Below are positions 53,641 through 62,968 of a stretch of 64,000 bases of DNA, piece after piece (positions within the stretch are counted from its first letter, which is position 1; every line of letters starts with the position of its first letter). The position numbers were made by a program, and so were the translations under genes. The stretch is from Streptomyces chumphonensis (GTDB taxonomy: Bacteria > Actinomycetota > Actinomycetes > Streptomycetales > Streptomycetaceae). Below the pieces are notes generated by a model. That model was not told the DNA's origin and did not search any database. It saw only the letters and a program-made list of their open reading frames with translations. The stretch lies in contig NZ_JACXYU010000008.1 in the NCBI RefSeq assembly GCF_014779715.1, positions 183,876 to 247,875 of the forward strand, given 5' to 3'.

Positions 53641-55125
53641 TCAGCTCTGCTGCTCCGCCCACCACTGCTTGAGCACGGAGACCGCCGCCTCCCGGCTCAT
53701 CGGACCGTGCTCCAACCTCTGCTCCAGCAGGAACCGGTAGGCCGCGCCGACCTGAGGGCCCGGCTTCACGTCCAGGGCCGCCATGATCTCGTTGCCGTCG
53801 AGGTCCGGGCGGATCGCATCCAGCTCCTCCTGCTCCTGGAGCTGGGCGATGCGCTCCTCCAGACCGTCGTAGGCACGCGAGAGCGCAGCGGCCTTGCGCC
53901 GGTTCCGGGTGGTGCAATCAGAGCGGGTGAGCTTGTGCAGCCGGTCCAGGAGCGGGCCCGCGTCGCGCACGTAGCGCCGCACTGCGGAATCCGTCCACTC
54001 ACCCGAGCCGTAACCGTGAAAGCGCAGGTGGAGTTCGACGAGTCGGGAGACGTCCTTGACGAGCTCACCCGAGTACTTCAGTGCCGTCATCCGCTTCCGC
54101 GTCATCTTCGCCCCGACCACCTCGTGGTGGTGGAACGACACCCGGCCGTCCTTCTCGAAGCGTCGCGTCCTCGGCTTCCCGATGTCGTGCAGGAGCGCGG
54201 CCAGGCGGAGCGTGAGGTCCGGTCCGCCGTCCTCCAGGTCCATCGCCTGCTCCAGCACGGTCAGCGAGTGCTCGTAGACGTCCTTGTGCCGGTGGTGCTC
54301 GTCCCGCTCCAACCGCAGGGCGGGCAGCTCGGGCACCACACGCGCGGCCAGGCCGGTGTCCACCATGATCTCCAGCCCCTTCCGGGGGTGGCCGGAGAGG
54401 ACCAGCTTGTTCAGCTCGTCCCGGACCCGCTCCGCCGAGACGATGTCGATGCGCTCGGCCATGTCCCGCAGCGCCACCAGCACGGGCTCGTCCACGGTGA
54501 AGTCGAGCTGGGCGGCGAACCGGGCAGCCCGCATCATCCGCAGCGGGTCGTCCGAGAAGGAGGCCTCCGGGGTGCCCGGCGTGCGCAGCACCCTGCGTGC
54601 CAGGTCCTCCAGGCCCCGGTGCGGATCGATGAACTCCTTCTCCGGTAGCGCCACCGCCATCGCGTTGACCGTGAAGTCACGCCGTACGAGGTCGTCCTCG
54701 ATGGAGTCGCCGTAGGACACGTCCGGCTTGCGGGAGGACCGGTCGTAGATCTCGGACCGATAGGTCGTGACCTCGATCTGGTACTCCTGGGCGCCTTCGT
54801 CCCCCTCGACGGCCTTGATGCAGCCGACCGTGCCGAAGGCGATGCCGACCTCCCACACCGCGTCCGCCCACGGCCGCACGATCTTCAGGACGTCCTGCGG
54901 GCGCGCGTCCGTGGTGAAGTCCAGATCGTTGCCGAGCCGCCCCAACAGAGCGTCCCGCACCGATCCGCCGACCAGGGCGAGGGAGAAGCCGGCCTCCTGG
55001 AAGCGACGGGCCAGGTCGTCGGCCACGGGGGACACCCTCAGCAACTCGGTCACCGCACGGCGCTGCGCGATACTGAGCTCCTGATTCGGCTGCTGGACGT
55101 TGCTGTCAGTCTTGGCGTTCGGCAC
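53641..55125 (-). CDS. pcnA: CCA tRNA nucleotidyltransferase / poly(A) polymerase family protein
   Basis: A 494-residue enzyme that adds or repairs the 3' CCA of tRNA. The nucleotidyltransferase head has LVGGSVRDALLGRLGNDLDF, with the two catalytic aspartates in DLD, and RRDFTVNAMAVAL. SDDPLRMMRAARFAAQLDF is the RNA-binding neck. Unlike many CCA enzymes it also has an HD domain, LRLAALLHDIGKPRTR and HHHEVVGAKM, with metal ligands intact. CCA-adding and poly(A)-polymerase activities cannot be told apart safely from sequence in this class. It starts at the ATG at 55125, divergent from the DUF6049 gene. Confidence 0.92.
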   Translation of the reverse strand: MPNAKTDSNVQQPNQELSIAQRRAVTELLRVSPVADDLARRFQEAGFSLALVGGSVRDALLGRLGNDLDFTTDARPQDVLKIVRPWADAVWEVGIAFGTVGCIKAVEGDEGAQEYQIEVTTYRSEIYDRSSRKPDVSYGDSIEDDLVRRDFTVNAMAVALPEKEFIDPHRGLEDLARRVLRTPGTPEASFSDDPLRMMRAARFAAQLDFTVDEPVLVALRDMAERIDIVSAERVRDELNKLVLSGHPRKGLEIMVDTGLAARVVPELPALRLERDEHHRHKDVYEHSLTVLEQAMDLEDGGPDLTLRLAALLHDIGKPRTRRFEKDGRVSFHHHEVVGAKMTRKRMTALKYSGELVKDVSRLVELHLRFHGYGSGEWTDSAVRRYVRDAGPLLDRLHKLTRSDCTTRNRRKAAALSRAYDGLEERIAQLQEQEELDAIRPDLDGNEIMAALDVKPGPQVGAAYRFLLEQRLEHGPMSREAAVSVLKQWWAEQQS

Positions 55126-55323
55126 AACAGCACAGGGTACGTGCCGCCTCCCGACCGCCGCGCACCCATTCCGCTCGGGTGCTCCCGAAGCGCCGGTACC
55201 GGTGCGGGGGCGCGGCCGCCGGGGCGTGCCGTGGACCGCGGCACCCCCGGCCCGCGGGGCTCGTTAGCATCGGGAGAGCGGCAGACCACCAGCGGTAGAG
55301 CAGAAGACGGGACGGACGATCGC

Positions 55324-57660
55324 GTGGCCGAAGCGCCGAAGACCCCGGGGAGGCGTTCCGCCCCTGCCCCCAGACGTCGACTGCACCGCATGGCGACGGC
55401 CGTCATGCTCTCACCCCTGCTCGCGAGCGCCCTGCACGCGGCACCGGCTTCGGCGGCTCCCGCGCCCTCCGCTCCCGGCGCCGGGAGCACCACGCTGGCC
55501 GAGGCGGACACGGGCGCGGAGGCCGCCGAGGTGTCGATCACCAAGGTGGGCCCCGTGATCCCCGACGAGGAGGACACCCTCACCATCAGCGGCAGCGTGA
55601 CCAACCGGTCACGCGATCCCCTCACCGACCTTGAGGTCAACCTTCGCACCGGCCCGGTCCTCACCACGCGGAGCTCGATCGAACGGGCCGCCGACCGGAA
55701 GGGCTTCGCGTACGACCAGGACGGCCGGGAGGTCACGGACGACGCCGCGACGCTGCCGATGGAGGACCTGCCCTCCGGTGGCACGCGGGCCTTCACACTC
55801 GACGTGCCCGTCGAGGAGCTCGGGTTCGACGAGAGCGGGACGTACCAGCTCGGTGTGGCGCTGTCCGGTCACACCCGTTCCGTGGGGTACGAGCAGGTGC
55901 TCGGCATCGAGCGGACCTTCCTTCCCTGGCAGGCCGACCCGGCCTCCACCCGTACCGACGTCACGTTCCTGTGGCCGCTGGTCTCCACCCCGCATCTCAC
56001 CGCCCGTACCGCGTCGGACGAACAGCAGACGCCCGTCTTCCGCGATGAGGACCTCCTCGACGAGATCTCCCCGGGCGGGCGCCTCTACGAGCTCGTGCGG
56101 CAGGGGGCCGACCTGCCGGTGACGTGGGTCGTCGACCCCGACCTCCTCGCCTCGGTGGACGCGATGCGACAGACCTACCAGGTCGAGACGCCCGACGGGC
56201 CGGTCGCGGGACGCGGCCAGGACGCCGCGAACCGGTGGCTGAACGACCTCCAGGAGGCCACCGCGGACCGCGAGGTCGTCGCCCTTCCCTTCGGCGACCC
56301 CGACGTGGCCTCCCTGGCCCACCGGGGCCGTGACGTGTCCGGCTCCCTGGGGCATCTGCAGACGGCCACCGAGGCAGCCGAGGTCACGACCGAGACCATT
56401 CTCAACACCACGCCCGACACCGACTTCGCCTGGCCGGTGGAGGGCGCCGTCGACGGGTCCGTGGTCGCCGTCGCCACCTCAGCGGGGGCCCGGAACGTCA
56501 TCACGCGCAGCGACAGCCTGCGGGAGGACCGCAGCCTTCCCTACACGCCGAACGCCGCTCGGCCGATCGGCGGGGGCATCACCGCGGTGTCGGCCGACGC
56601 CACGCTGTCCACCGTGTTCCGCGGTGACATGACCCGGGCGGACAACACCACGGACGCCGTCCAGCGGTTCGTCTCCCACACGCTGTCCATCACCGAGGAG
56701 AACCCGACGAAGCGCCGCAGCATCCTCGTGGCTCCGGACCGCATGCCCACCGCGAGCCAGGCGGGGGTCATGGCGACGACCGTGGAGGCGCTGGCGGAGC
56801 ACGGCGGCTGGGCCCGCTTCGTCGACCTCGCCGAGACGGCGAAGGCGGAGCCGGACGCGCGGGCGAACCGGAAGGTGCCGGGGGGCAAGGCCTACCCCGA
56901 GCGCCTCCGGAAGGAGGAGCTGCCCACCGAGGCGTTCGAGTCCATGCGGGCGACGCAGACCACCCTCAAGGACTTCGCGGTCATCCTCAGCCAGGAGGAC
57001 CGCGTGGTGACGCCGTTCGGCGGTGCCATCCGGCGCGAGATGTCCACGGCCTGGCGCGGCCGTGGCGGCGAGGCCCGGGCCTACCGGGAGTCCGTCCACG
57101 ACTACCTCATGGGCCTCACCGAGCAGGTCCAGCTCGTGCCGAAGTCGCCCATGACGCTGTCCGGCCGGAGCGCCACCATCCCCGTGACCGTGCAGAACAA
57201 CCTGGTGCAGGAGGTCGACGGCCTGAAGCTGAGGCTCACCTCCGGGCGCCGGATCGGTCTGGAGATCGACGACGAGGTCAAGCCCGTCGTCGTCGAGGGC
57301 GGCCACAGCCAGTCCATCACCTTCGACACCTCGGCGAAGGCGAACGGCCGCACCTTCCTGACCGCCCAGCTCTACACCGAGGACGACAAGCCGTACGGCG
57401 AGCCGATGACGTTCCAGGTCGACGTCACGGAGATCACCTCCACCGTTCTGCTCGTCATCGCGGGCGGTGTCCTGCTCGTCGTGCTCGCCGGTGTGCGGAT
57501 GTACACGCAGCGCAAGCGACGCGGCCCCCGACCCGACCCCGACGCCCCGCTGGCCCCCGGCGAGGACGGGGCGGAGGACGACCCCGGCGCGGCCGCAACC
57601 GAGGACACCGGGCCGGAAAGCACGGAGTCCCCCGGACCAGGTGAGAAAGTGGAGCGTTGA
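55324..57660 (+). CDS. DUF6049 family secreted, membrane-anchored protein
   Basis: A 778-residue protein. A basic start and hydrophobic MATAVMLSPLLASALHAAPA form a signal sequence (about residues 22-42). The extracytoplasmic part holds Ig-like segments (TLTISGSVTNRSRDPLTDLEV) and a large central domain with LPVTWVVDPDLLASVDAM and VALPFGDPDVASLAH. One membrane helix at about 704-725 (VLLVIAGGVLLVVLAGV) is followed by a short disordered cytoplasmic tail. The family occurs almost only directly upstream of murJ in actinobacteria, so a role with the lipid II flippase is likely but unproven. It starts at a GTG (55324). Confidence 0.85.
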   Translation: MAEAPKTPGRRSAPAPRRRLHRMATAVMLSPLLASALHAAPASAAPAPSAPGAGSTTLAEADTGAEAAEVSITKVGPVIPDEEDTLTISGSVTNRSRDPLTDLEVNLRTGPVLTTRSSIERAADRKGFAYDQDGREVTDDAATLPMEDLPSGGTRAFTLDVPVEELGFDESGTYQLGVALSGHTRSVGYEQVLGIERTFLPWQADPASTRTDVTFLWPLVSTPHLTARTASDEQQTPVFRDEDLLDEISPGGRLYELVRQGADLPVTWVVDPDLLASVDAMRQTYQVETPDGPVAGRGQDAANRWLNDLQEATADREVVALPFGDPDVASLAHRGRDVSGSLGHLQTATEAAEVTTETILNTTPDTDFAWPVEGAVDGSVVAVATSAGARNVITRSDSLREDRSLPYTPNAARPIGGGITAVSADATLSTVFRGDMTRADNTTDAVQRFVSHTLSITEENPTKRRSILVAPDRMPTASQAGVMATTVEALAEHGGWARFVDLAETAKAEPDARANRKVPGGKAYPERLRKEELPTEAFESMRATQTTLKDFAVILSQEDRVVTPFGGAIRREMSTAWRGRGGEARAYRESVHDYLMGLTEQVQLVPKSPMTLSGRSATIPVTVQNNLVQEVDGLKLRLTSGRRIGLEIDDEVKPVVVEGGHSQSITFDTSAKANGRTFLTAQLYTEDDKPYGEPMTFQVDVTEITSTVLLVIAGGVLLVVLAGVRMYTQRKRRGPRPDPDAPLAPGEDGAEDDPGAAATEDTGPESTESPGPGEKVER

Positions 57661-57709
57661 GCGAGGTACCGGGCCGAACGCCGGCGCGACTGATGAGGTG
57701 GGGTACGCA

Positions 57710-60226
57710 GTGAATGTGCCGTACGACCGCGAGGGCGGCGAGCGGGGACCGGCCGCACCGGGCGAGGAGGGACACGACGCGTACGTGCGGGACGCCTATG
57801 CCGCCGACCCCTACCGCAACCGCGACCTCGCCTCGCAGGACCCGGTGGACGAGGCACTGTACGACCGTGCCGAGCACCCCCCGCCGCCCCCGCCGCCCGC
57901 GCCGGAGACGCTCTACCAGCCGCCGCAGGCTCCACCTCACGCGCCGGACCCCCGCCGCTGGGCCACACCGCCCGCCCCCGAGCCCGACGGGCCCTCCCGG
58001 CACCTGCCCTACGGTGACGAAGCGGCGCGCGTCCAGTTCACCGGGGTGGACGAACTGATCACCCGCGCGCCCGACCACGACGACCGCCACGGCGCCGTCC
58101 CCCGCGAGCCCGCCGAGGACGCCTTCGCGCACCTCTTCCGCGACCAGCAGCAGATTCCCCAGCAGCCGCCGCAGCACGCGCCGCAGCACCCGTACGGCCA
58201 CCCAGGGCCCTCCCCCGACGCCTCCGCGCAACCCGGACCGACCTACGGAGTGCCGTACGGGGACCCGGCCCGGCAGCAGCCGGCCTCGGAGCACGGACCG
58301 CAGCAGCCCGGTGGCCCGTACGCCCACCAGGGGCCCTACGGGAGCGCGCGGACACCGCAGCCGTCCGGGTACGCGCAGAACCCCGAGTACGCGCGGTACG
58401 CCGAGTACGGAGAGCCGCCACGGAGCCCGCACCACGGGGCGCCGGCGGGAGCCGTCCCGCAGCCCGAGGCACCGCCTGCCCCGCCCACGCCGGGTGTCCC
58501 GCCCACCGCGGCCCCGACGCCCCCGCCAGGCGCGCCGGCCGGTGACGCGGCAGGTGCTGCGACGCCCTCCGCTCCCGCCAAGTCCGGCGGCCGTGGCGGC
58601 GGGCTGCTGAAGTCCAGTGCGGTGATGGCCGCGGGCACCCTCGTGTCCCGCGTCACCGGCTTCGTCCGCACCCTCGTGATCACCGCCGCCCTCGGCGCAG
58701 CCACTCTCGGTGACGCCTACACCGTCGCTTACACGCTGCCCACCATGGTCTACATGCTGTCCATCGGCGGCGGCCTCAACTCCGTCTTCGTGCCGCAGCT
58801 CGTCCGGGCCATGAAGAACGACGAGGACGGCGGGGAGGCGTATGCCAGTCGGCTGCTCACGCTGGTGATGGTGATCCTCGCCGGTCTGACGCTGCTCACC
58901 TTCGTGGGCGCACCGCTCCTGGTGCGCATGCTCTCGGTGTCCATCGCAGATCAACCCGATGCGAACAACGTCGCCGTGACCTTCGCACGCTACTGCCTGC
59001 CGACGATCTTCTTCATGGGCGTGCACGTCGTCATGGGGCAGATCCTCAACGCCCGCGGCCGGTTCGGCGCGATGATGTGGACGCCGGTCCTCAACAACCT
59101 CGTCATCATCTTCACGTTCGGCTCGTTCATCTGGGTCTACGGCAGTGCGGAGAGCTCGGGCCTCGGTGTCGGCAGCATCCCGCCCGAGGGCGTCCGGCTC
59201 CTCGGCGCCGGCACCCTGCTCGGGCTGGTGGTCCAGGCCCTGGCGATGCTGCCCTACCTCCGGGCCGCCGGATTCCACTTCCGGCCCCGCTTCGACTGGA
59301 AGGGCCAGGGTCTCGGCAAGGCCGCCAAGCTGGCCAAGTGGACGTTCTTCTTCGTGCTCGCCAACCAGGCCGGCCTCTTGGTCGTCACGCAGCTCGCCAC
59401 GGCGGCGGGGGCCGAGGCCGCGGCCGGGGGCAACGACGGAGCCGGCATCCTCGGCTACCAGAACGCCCTGCTCATCTGGCAGATGCCGCAGGCCATCATC
59501 ACCGTCTCCGTCATGGCCGCGCTGCTGCCCAGACTCTCCCGCTCGGCCCACGACGAGGACCGCGACGCCGTACGCGACGACCTCTCGCACGGCCTGCGCA
59601 CCTCGGCGGTCGCCATCGTGCCGATCGCCTTCGCGTTCCTGGCCCTGGGCGTCCCGATGTGCCTCGTGCTCTACGCGTCGGTGGGTTCCGATCCCGCGAC
59701 GTCGATGGGCCTGATCCTCATGGCGTTCGGCCTCGGGCTCATTCCCTACTCCGTGCAGTACATCGTGCTGCGGGCGTTCTACGCCTACGAGGACACGCGC
59801 ACGCCGTTCTACAACACCGTCATCGTCGCCATCGGCAACGCGGCGGGCGCCGGACTCTGCTACCTGCTGCTGCCCGGCCGGTACGCGGTCGCGGGCATGG
59901 CCGCCACCTACGGTCTGGCCTACGTCGTCGGCGTCGCCGTGGCCTGGCGCCGCCTGCGCGGCAAGCTCGACGGCGACCTCGACGGCTCCCGCATCGTCCG
60001 CACCTACGCGCGGCTCGGGCTCGCGAGCATCCCGGGCACCCTGGCGGGTGGCGCGGCCGCGTACGGCATCGTGCGCACGCTCGGCGACGGCTTCGTGGGC
60101 GGGCTGACCGCGCTCGTGGCGGGATCACTCCTCATGGCCGTGCTCTTCGTCCTCATGGCGAAGCGACTCCGGATCCAGGAGATGACCGCGATGATCGGCA
60201 TGGTCCGCGCCAAACTCGGTCGCTGA
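57710..60226 (+). CDS. murJ: Lipid II flippase MurJ (MviN) with long disordered N-terminus
   Basis: An 838-residue protein. Residues 1 to about 295 are a low-complexity Pro/Gln/Tyr-rich cytoplasmic extension. The MOP-superfamily core then begins with GLLKSSAVMAAGTLVSRVTGFVRT. GDAYTVAYTLPTMVYMLSIGGGLNSVFVPQL and GQILNARGRFGAMMWTPVLNN are MurJ signatures, and about fourteen helices follow. MurJ moves the peptidoglycan precursor lipid II across the membrane and is essential. The GTG at 57710 has GAGGTGGGG 8 nt upstream. The pseudokinase that is fused to MurJ in mycobacteria is encoded by the next gene. Confidence 0.94.
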   Translation: MNVPYDREGGERGPAAPGEEGHDAYVRDAYAADPYRNRDLASQDPVDEALYDRAEHPPPPPPPAPETLYQPPQAPPHAPDPRRWATPPAPEPDGPSRHLPYGDEAARVQFTGVDELITRAPDHDDRHGAVPREPAEDAFAHLFRDQQQIPQQPPQHAPQHPYGHPGPSPDASAQPGPTYGVPYGDPARQQPASEHGPQQPGGPYAHQGPYGSARTPQPSGYAQNPEYARYAEYGEPPRSPHHGAPAGAVPQPEAPPAPPTPGVPPTAAPTPPPGAPAGDAAGAATPSAPAKSGGRGGGLLKSSAVMAAGTLVSRVTGFVRTLVITAALGAATLGDAYTVAYTLPTMVYMLSIGGGLNSVFVPQLVRAMKNDEDGGEAYASRLLTLVMVILAGLTLLTFVGAPLLVRMLSVSIADQPDANNVAVTFARYCLPTIFFMGVHVVMGQILNARGRFGAMMWTPVLNNLVIIFTFGSFIWVYGSAESSGLGVGSIPPEGVRLLGAGTLLGLVVQALAMLPYLRAAGFHFRPRFDWKGQGLGKAAKLAKWTFFFVLANQAGLLVVTQLATAAGAEAAAGGNDGAGILGYQNALLIWQMPQAIITVSVMAALLPRLSRSAHDEDRDAVRDDLSHGLRTSAVAIVPIAFAFLALGVPMCLVLYASVGSDPATSMGLILMAFGLGLIPYSVQYIVLRAFYAYEDTRTPFYNTVIVAIGNAAGAGLCYLLLPGRYAVAGMAATYGLAYVVGVAVAWRRLRGKLDGDLDGSRIVRTYARLGLASIPGTLAGGAAAYGIVRTLGDGFVGGLTALVAGSLLMAVLFVLMAKRLRIQEMTAMIGMVRAKLGR

Positions 60227-60238
60227 TACCACCCCAAC

Positions 60239-60272
60239 CGCCCTCCCGTGTCGTGCGCCACGGGGGAGGGCG
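60239..60272 (+). terminator. Hairpin between murJ and the pseudokinase gene
   Basis: CGCCCTCCCGTG pairs with CACGGGGGAGGGCG (one bulged G) around an 8-nt loop. It lies in the 141-nt gap inside the operon. It may be an attenuating terminator or an mRNA stabiliser that separates the expression of the two genes. Confidence 0.55.
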
Positions 60273-60367
60273 GGCACAATTGGCTGTGGCCGGTCCCGGC
60301 CCGCCCGATGTGCCGGGCTCATCGGGCCGGTTCACGGGACGGAACGGACGGGGAGGCAGGAGCGACG

Positions 60368-62212
60368 GTGGCGGAACGGAGCACAGCTGCCGTCGACGTG
60401 GCGCACTCGGGCGGTCAGGGCGGTGGCGAGGAGTCGCCCCGCACCGACACCACCGAGGACACCGCGGCCGACGGTGCCACGCCCCAGCAGGAAGACCGGG
60501 AGGCCGACGCCGCGGCCGGAGCCGACGACAGCGCCGAGGACACGGAGCCCCGCGAAGACACCGCTTCGCCCCCCGCTCCCGCCTCCCGGGAGGACGGCAC
60601 CGTCTCCTCGGAGGAGGCTGCGCGGACGCCTGCGGTCGACGCCCGAGCCCCCCGGCCGAGCCCTCCCCCTCCCGAGCTGCACAGCGGCCACAAGCTCGCC
60701 AAGCGCTACCGCCTGGAGGAGTGCGTCACCCGGCTCGACGGCTTCAGCAGCTGGCGTGCCGTGGACGAGAAGCTGCGACGGGCCGTGGGCGTCCACGTGC
60801 TGCCGGCGGACCACCGGCGCGTCCGTCCGGTGCTGGCCGCGGCCCGCTCGGCCGCGCTCCTGGGCGACCCCCGCTTCGTCCAGGTCCTGGACGCGGTCGA
60901 GGACGGTGAGCTGGTCTACGTCGTCCACGAGTGGCTGCCGGACGCGACGCCGCTGACGGCTCTTCTGGCCGCCGGTCCGCTGCCCGCCCACGAGGCCTAC
61001 GAGCTGGTGCGGCACCTCGCCGGGGCGTTGGCGGCGGCCCACCGCGAGGGGCTCGCACACCTCCGCCTGACCCCGGGCGCCGTGCTGCGCACCGTGACCG
61101 GCCAGTACCGCATCCGCGGCCTCGCGGTGAACGCGGCGTTGCGCGGCATCTCCTCGGACACCCCGCAGCGCTCCGACACGGAGGCCGTCGGCGCGCTGCT
61201 CTACGCCGCCCTCACCCGGCTCTGGCCGTACGAGGAGGACGCCTACGGGCTGAGCGCCGCCACCCAGCTCGCCGGCGGCACTCTGATGCCCCCCGACCAG
61301 GTCCGCGCGGGCGTTCACCGTGGGCTGTCGGAGCTGGCCATGCGCGCCCTGGTCAACGACGGTGCGACGGCCGCCAGCGAGAACCCCCCGTGCACGACGC
61401 CCGAGGAGTTGGTGGCGGCCGTCGCCGAGCTGCCACGCATCCGTCCGCCGGAGCCCGAGTTCGTGCACCCGGCCCCGTACGAGCGGACCACCTACCAGCA
61501 GGGCGTTCTGGCGGCGGACCGTGGCCCGGTCGGGCCCGGGAACCGCCCCGGCCTGGTCGCCGACGCACCGCCCGCACTGCCCGGCCGGACCGGCAAGGCC
61601 CTCAAGTGGGGGGTGGCGGCTCTCCTGGTCGCCGCCCTGAGCCTGGGCAGCTGGCAGGTCGCCGACACGTTGCTGCGCGGCGACCGCGGGACGGACACGA
61701 CGCAGCAGAACGAGGACGACGCTCAGGAGCAGAGCAAGGACTCCCCGGCGAAGAAGCCGGAGACCGGGAAGCCGGTCTCCATCGAGTCGGCCCGCATCCT
61801 CGATCCCGGCGGTGTGGGGCGGGAGAGCGCCAAGGACGCGGGCCTGGCCTTCGACGGCGACGAGGGCAGCCACTGGCAGACGCTGTACTACGCCAGTGCG
61901 CGGTTCGGAAACCTCAAGCAGGGAGTGGGGCTCATCCTGGACCTCGGGTCCGTGCAGCAGGTGAGCACACTCGACGTCCGGTTCCGGGGGGAGACGGCCG
62001 TCGACTTCCTCGCCGCACCGTCCTCCGCGGGCGGTGAGCCGGACTCGCTGCACGATTTCAGCATGGTCAGCAGCGGTCGTGGGTCCGAGGTCGCCCTGGA
62101 GGCGAAGAAGCCGATCAAGACGCGTTACGTGCTGGTCTGGCTCACGGAGCTACCACTCACCGAGGACGGCGAATACCGTGGCCGGATCACGGAGATCGGC
62201 ATACGGAGCTGA
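60368..62212 (+). CDS. MurJ-associated pseudokinase with extracellular discoidin-like domain
   Basis: A 614-residue protein. A ~110-residue acidic disordered head precedes a protein-kinase fold (about 115-360) starting HKLAKRYRLEECV. The catalytic elements are lost: the loop reads AHLRLTPGAVLRT in place of HRDLKPxN, and RIRGLAVNAAL stands where DFG should be. One membrane helix (about 412-432) leads to an extracytoplasmic domain with FDGDEGSHWQTLYY and GVGLILDLGSVQQVSTLDVRFRG-type strands, like F5/8C discoidin domains. The same order is fused to the C-terminus of mycobacterial MviN. It is therefore probably a phospho-regulated scaffold for MurJ. The GTG at 60368 follows CAGGAG. Confidence 0.85.
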   Translation: MAERSTAAVDVAHSGGQGGGEESPRTDTTEDTAADGATPQQEDREADAAAGADDSAEDTEPREDTASPPAPASREDGTVSSEEAARTPAVDARAPRPSPPPPELHSGHKLAKRYRLEECVTRLDGFSSWRAVDEKLRRAVGVHVLPADHRRVRPVLAAARSAALLGDPRFVQVLDAVEDGELVYVVHEWLPDATPLTALLAAGPLPAHEAYELVRHLAGALAAAHREGLAHLRLTPGAVLRTVTGQYRIRGLAVNAALRGISSDTPQRSDTEAVGALLYAALTRLWPYEEDAYGLSAATQLAGGTLMPPDQVRAGVHRGLSELAMRALVNDGATAASENPPCTTPEELVAAVAELPRIRPPEPEFVHPAPYERTTYQQGVLAADRGPVGPGNRPGLVADAPPALPGRTGKALKWGVAALLVAALSLGSWQVADTLLRGDRGTDTTQQNEDDAQEQSKDSPAKKPETGKPVSIESARILDPGGVGRESAKDAGLAFDGDEGSHWQTLYYASARFGNLKQGVGLILDLGSVQQVSTLDVRFRGETAVDFLAAPSSAGGEPDSLHDFSMVSSGRGSEVALEAKKPIKTRYVLVWLTELPLTEDGEYRGRITEIGIRS

Positions 62213-62242
62213 TCCGTACCCAGGCTGAGGGAGGGCCTTGCG

Positions 62243-62968
62243 GTGGGCGAGAACGCCATGGGGCGCACCCGGCACGGTGACGCCCCCGAGCCGCCCGACG
62301 ACCACGAGCTGCTGGCCCGCCACGTGGCCGGCGATCCGGAGGCCTTCGGGGAGCTCGTGCGCCGCCACCGTGACCGGCTGTGGGCCGTGGCGCTGCGCAC
62401 GCTCGGAGACCGCGAGGAGGCGGCCGACGCCGTTCAGGACGCTCTGGTCTCGGCATACCGCCGGGCTGAGACGTTCCGGGGCCGCTCCGCAGTGACGACC
62501 TGGCTGCATCGGATCACCGTCAACGCCTGCCTCGACCGCGCGCGGAAGGCCGCTTCGCGGCGGACCTCCCTGACCGACGACACCGAACATCTGGACCGGC
62601 TGATGGAGCCGGAGGAATCCGCCGAGGCACCTGCGGAGCGTTCGGACGTACACCGCCAGCTGATCGCCGCGCTGAACCGGCTCCCGGCCGATCAGCGGGC
62701 CGCTCTGGTGCTCGTGGACATGCAGGGCTATCCGGTGGCGGAAGCGGCCCGGATCCTCGATGTGGCCGTCGGTACCGTCAAGAGCCGCTGCGCCCGTGGC
62801 CGGGCCCGGCTCGTCCCCCTCGTCGGGCACCTGCGGCCGGACGGCGACCCCCCGGGGGGCGGCACCGCCCTGGCACCAGGACGGAACCGGACGGGCGGGG
62901 CATCCGTCCCACCGCCGCAAGGGGTCAGAGGAAACGGAGCCGTGAAGGGCGGAGGTGGAACAGCATGA
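62243..62968 (+). CDS. sigM: ECF RNA polymerase sigma factor SigM
   Basis: A 241-residue ECF sigma factor. Region 2 has LWAVALRTLGDREEAADAVQDALVSAYRRAETFRG, with TTWLHRITVNACLDRAR for -10 recognition. Region 4 has LPADQRAALVLVDMQGYPVAEAARIL followed by the GTVKSRCARGRARL recognition helix. The C-terminal ~45 residues are a disordered extension. It lies downstream of the murJ pseudokinase and overlaps rsmA by 4 nt (ATGA), the standard sigma/anti-sigma coupling. Context in actinobacteria identifies it as SigM. An internal ATG at 62258 is an alternative start. Confidence 0.92.
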   Translation: MGENAMGRTRHGDAPEPPDDHELLARHVAGDPEAFGELVRRHRDRLWAVALRTLGDREEAADAVQDALVSAYRRAETFRGRSAVTTWLHRITVNACLDRARKAASRRTSLTDDTEHLDRLMEPEESAEAPAERSDVHRQLIAALNRLPADQRAALVLVDMQGYPVAEAARILDVAVGTVKSRCARGRARLVPLVGHLRPDGDPPGGGTALAPGRNRTGGASVPPPQGVRGNGAVKGGGGTA

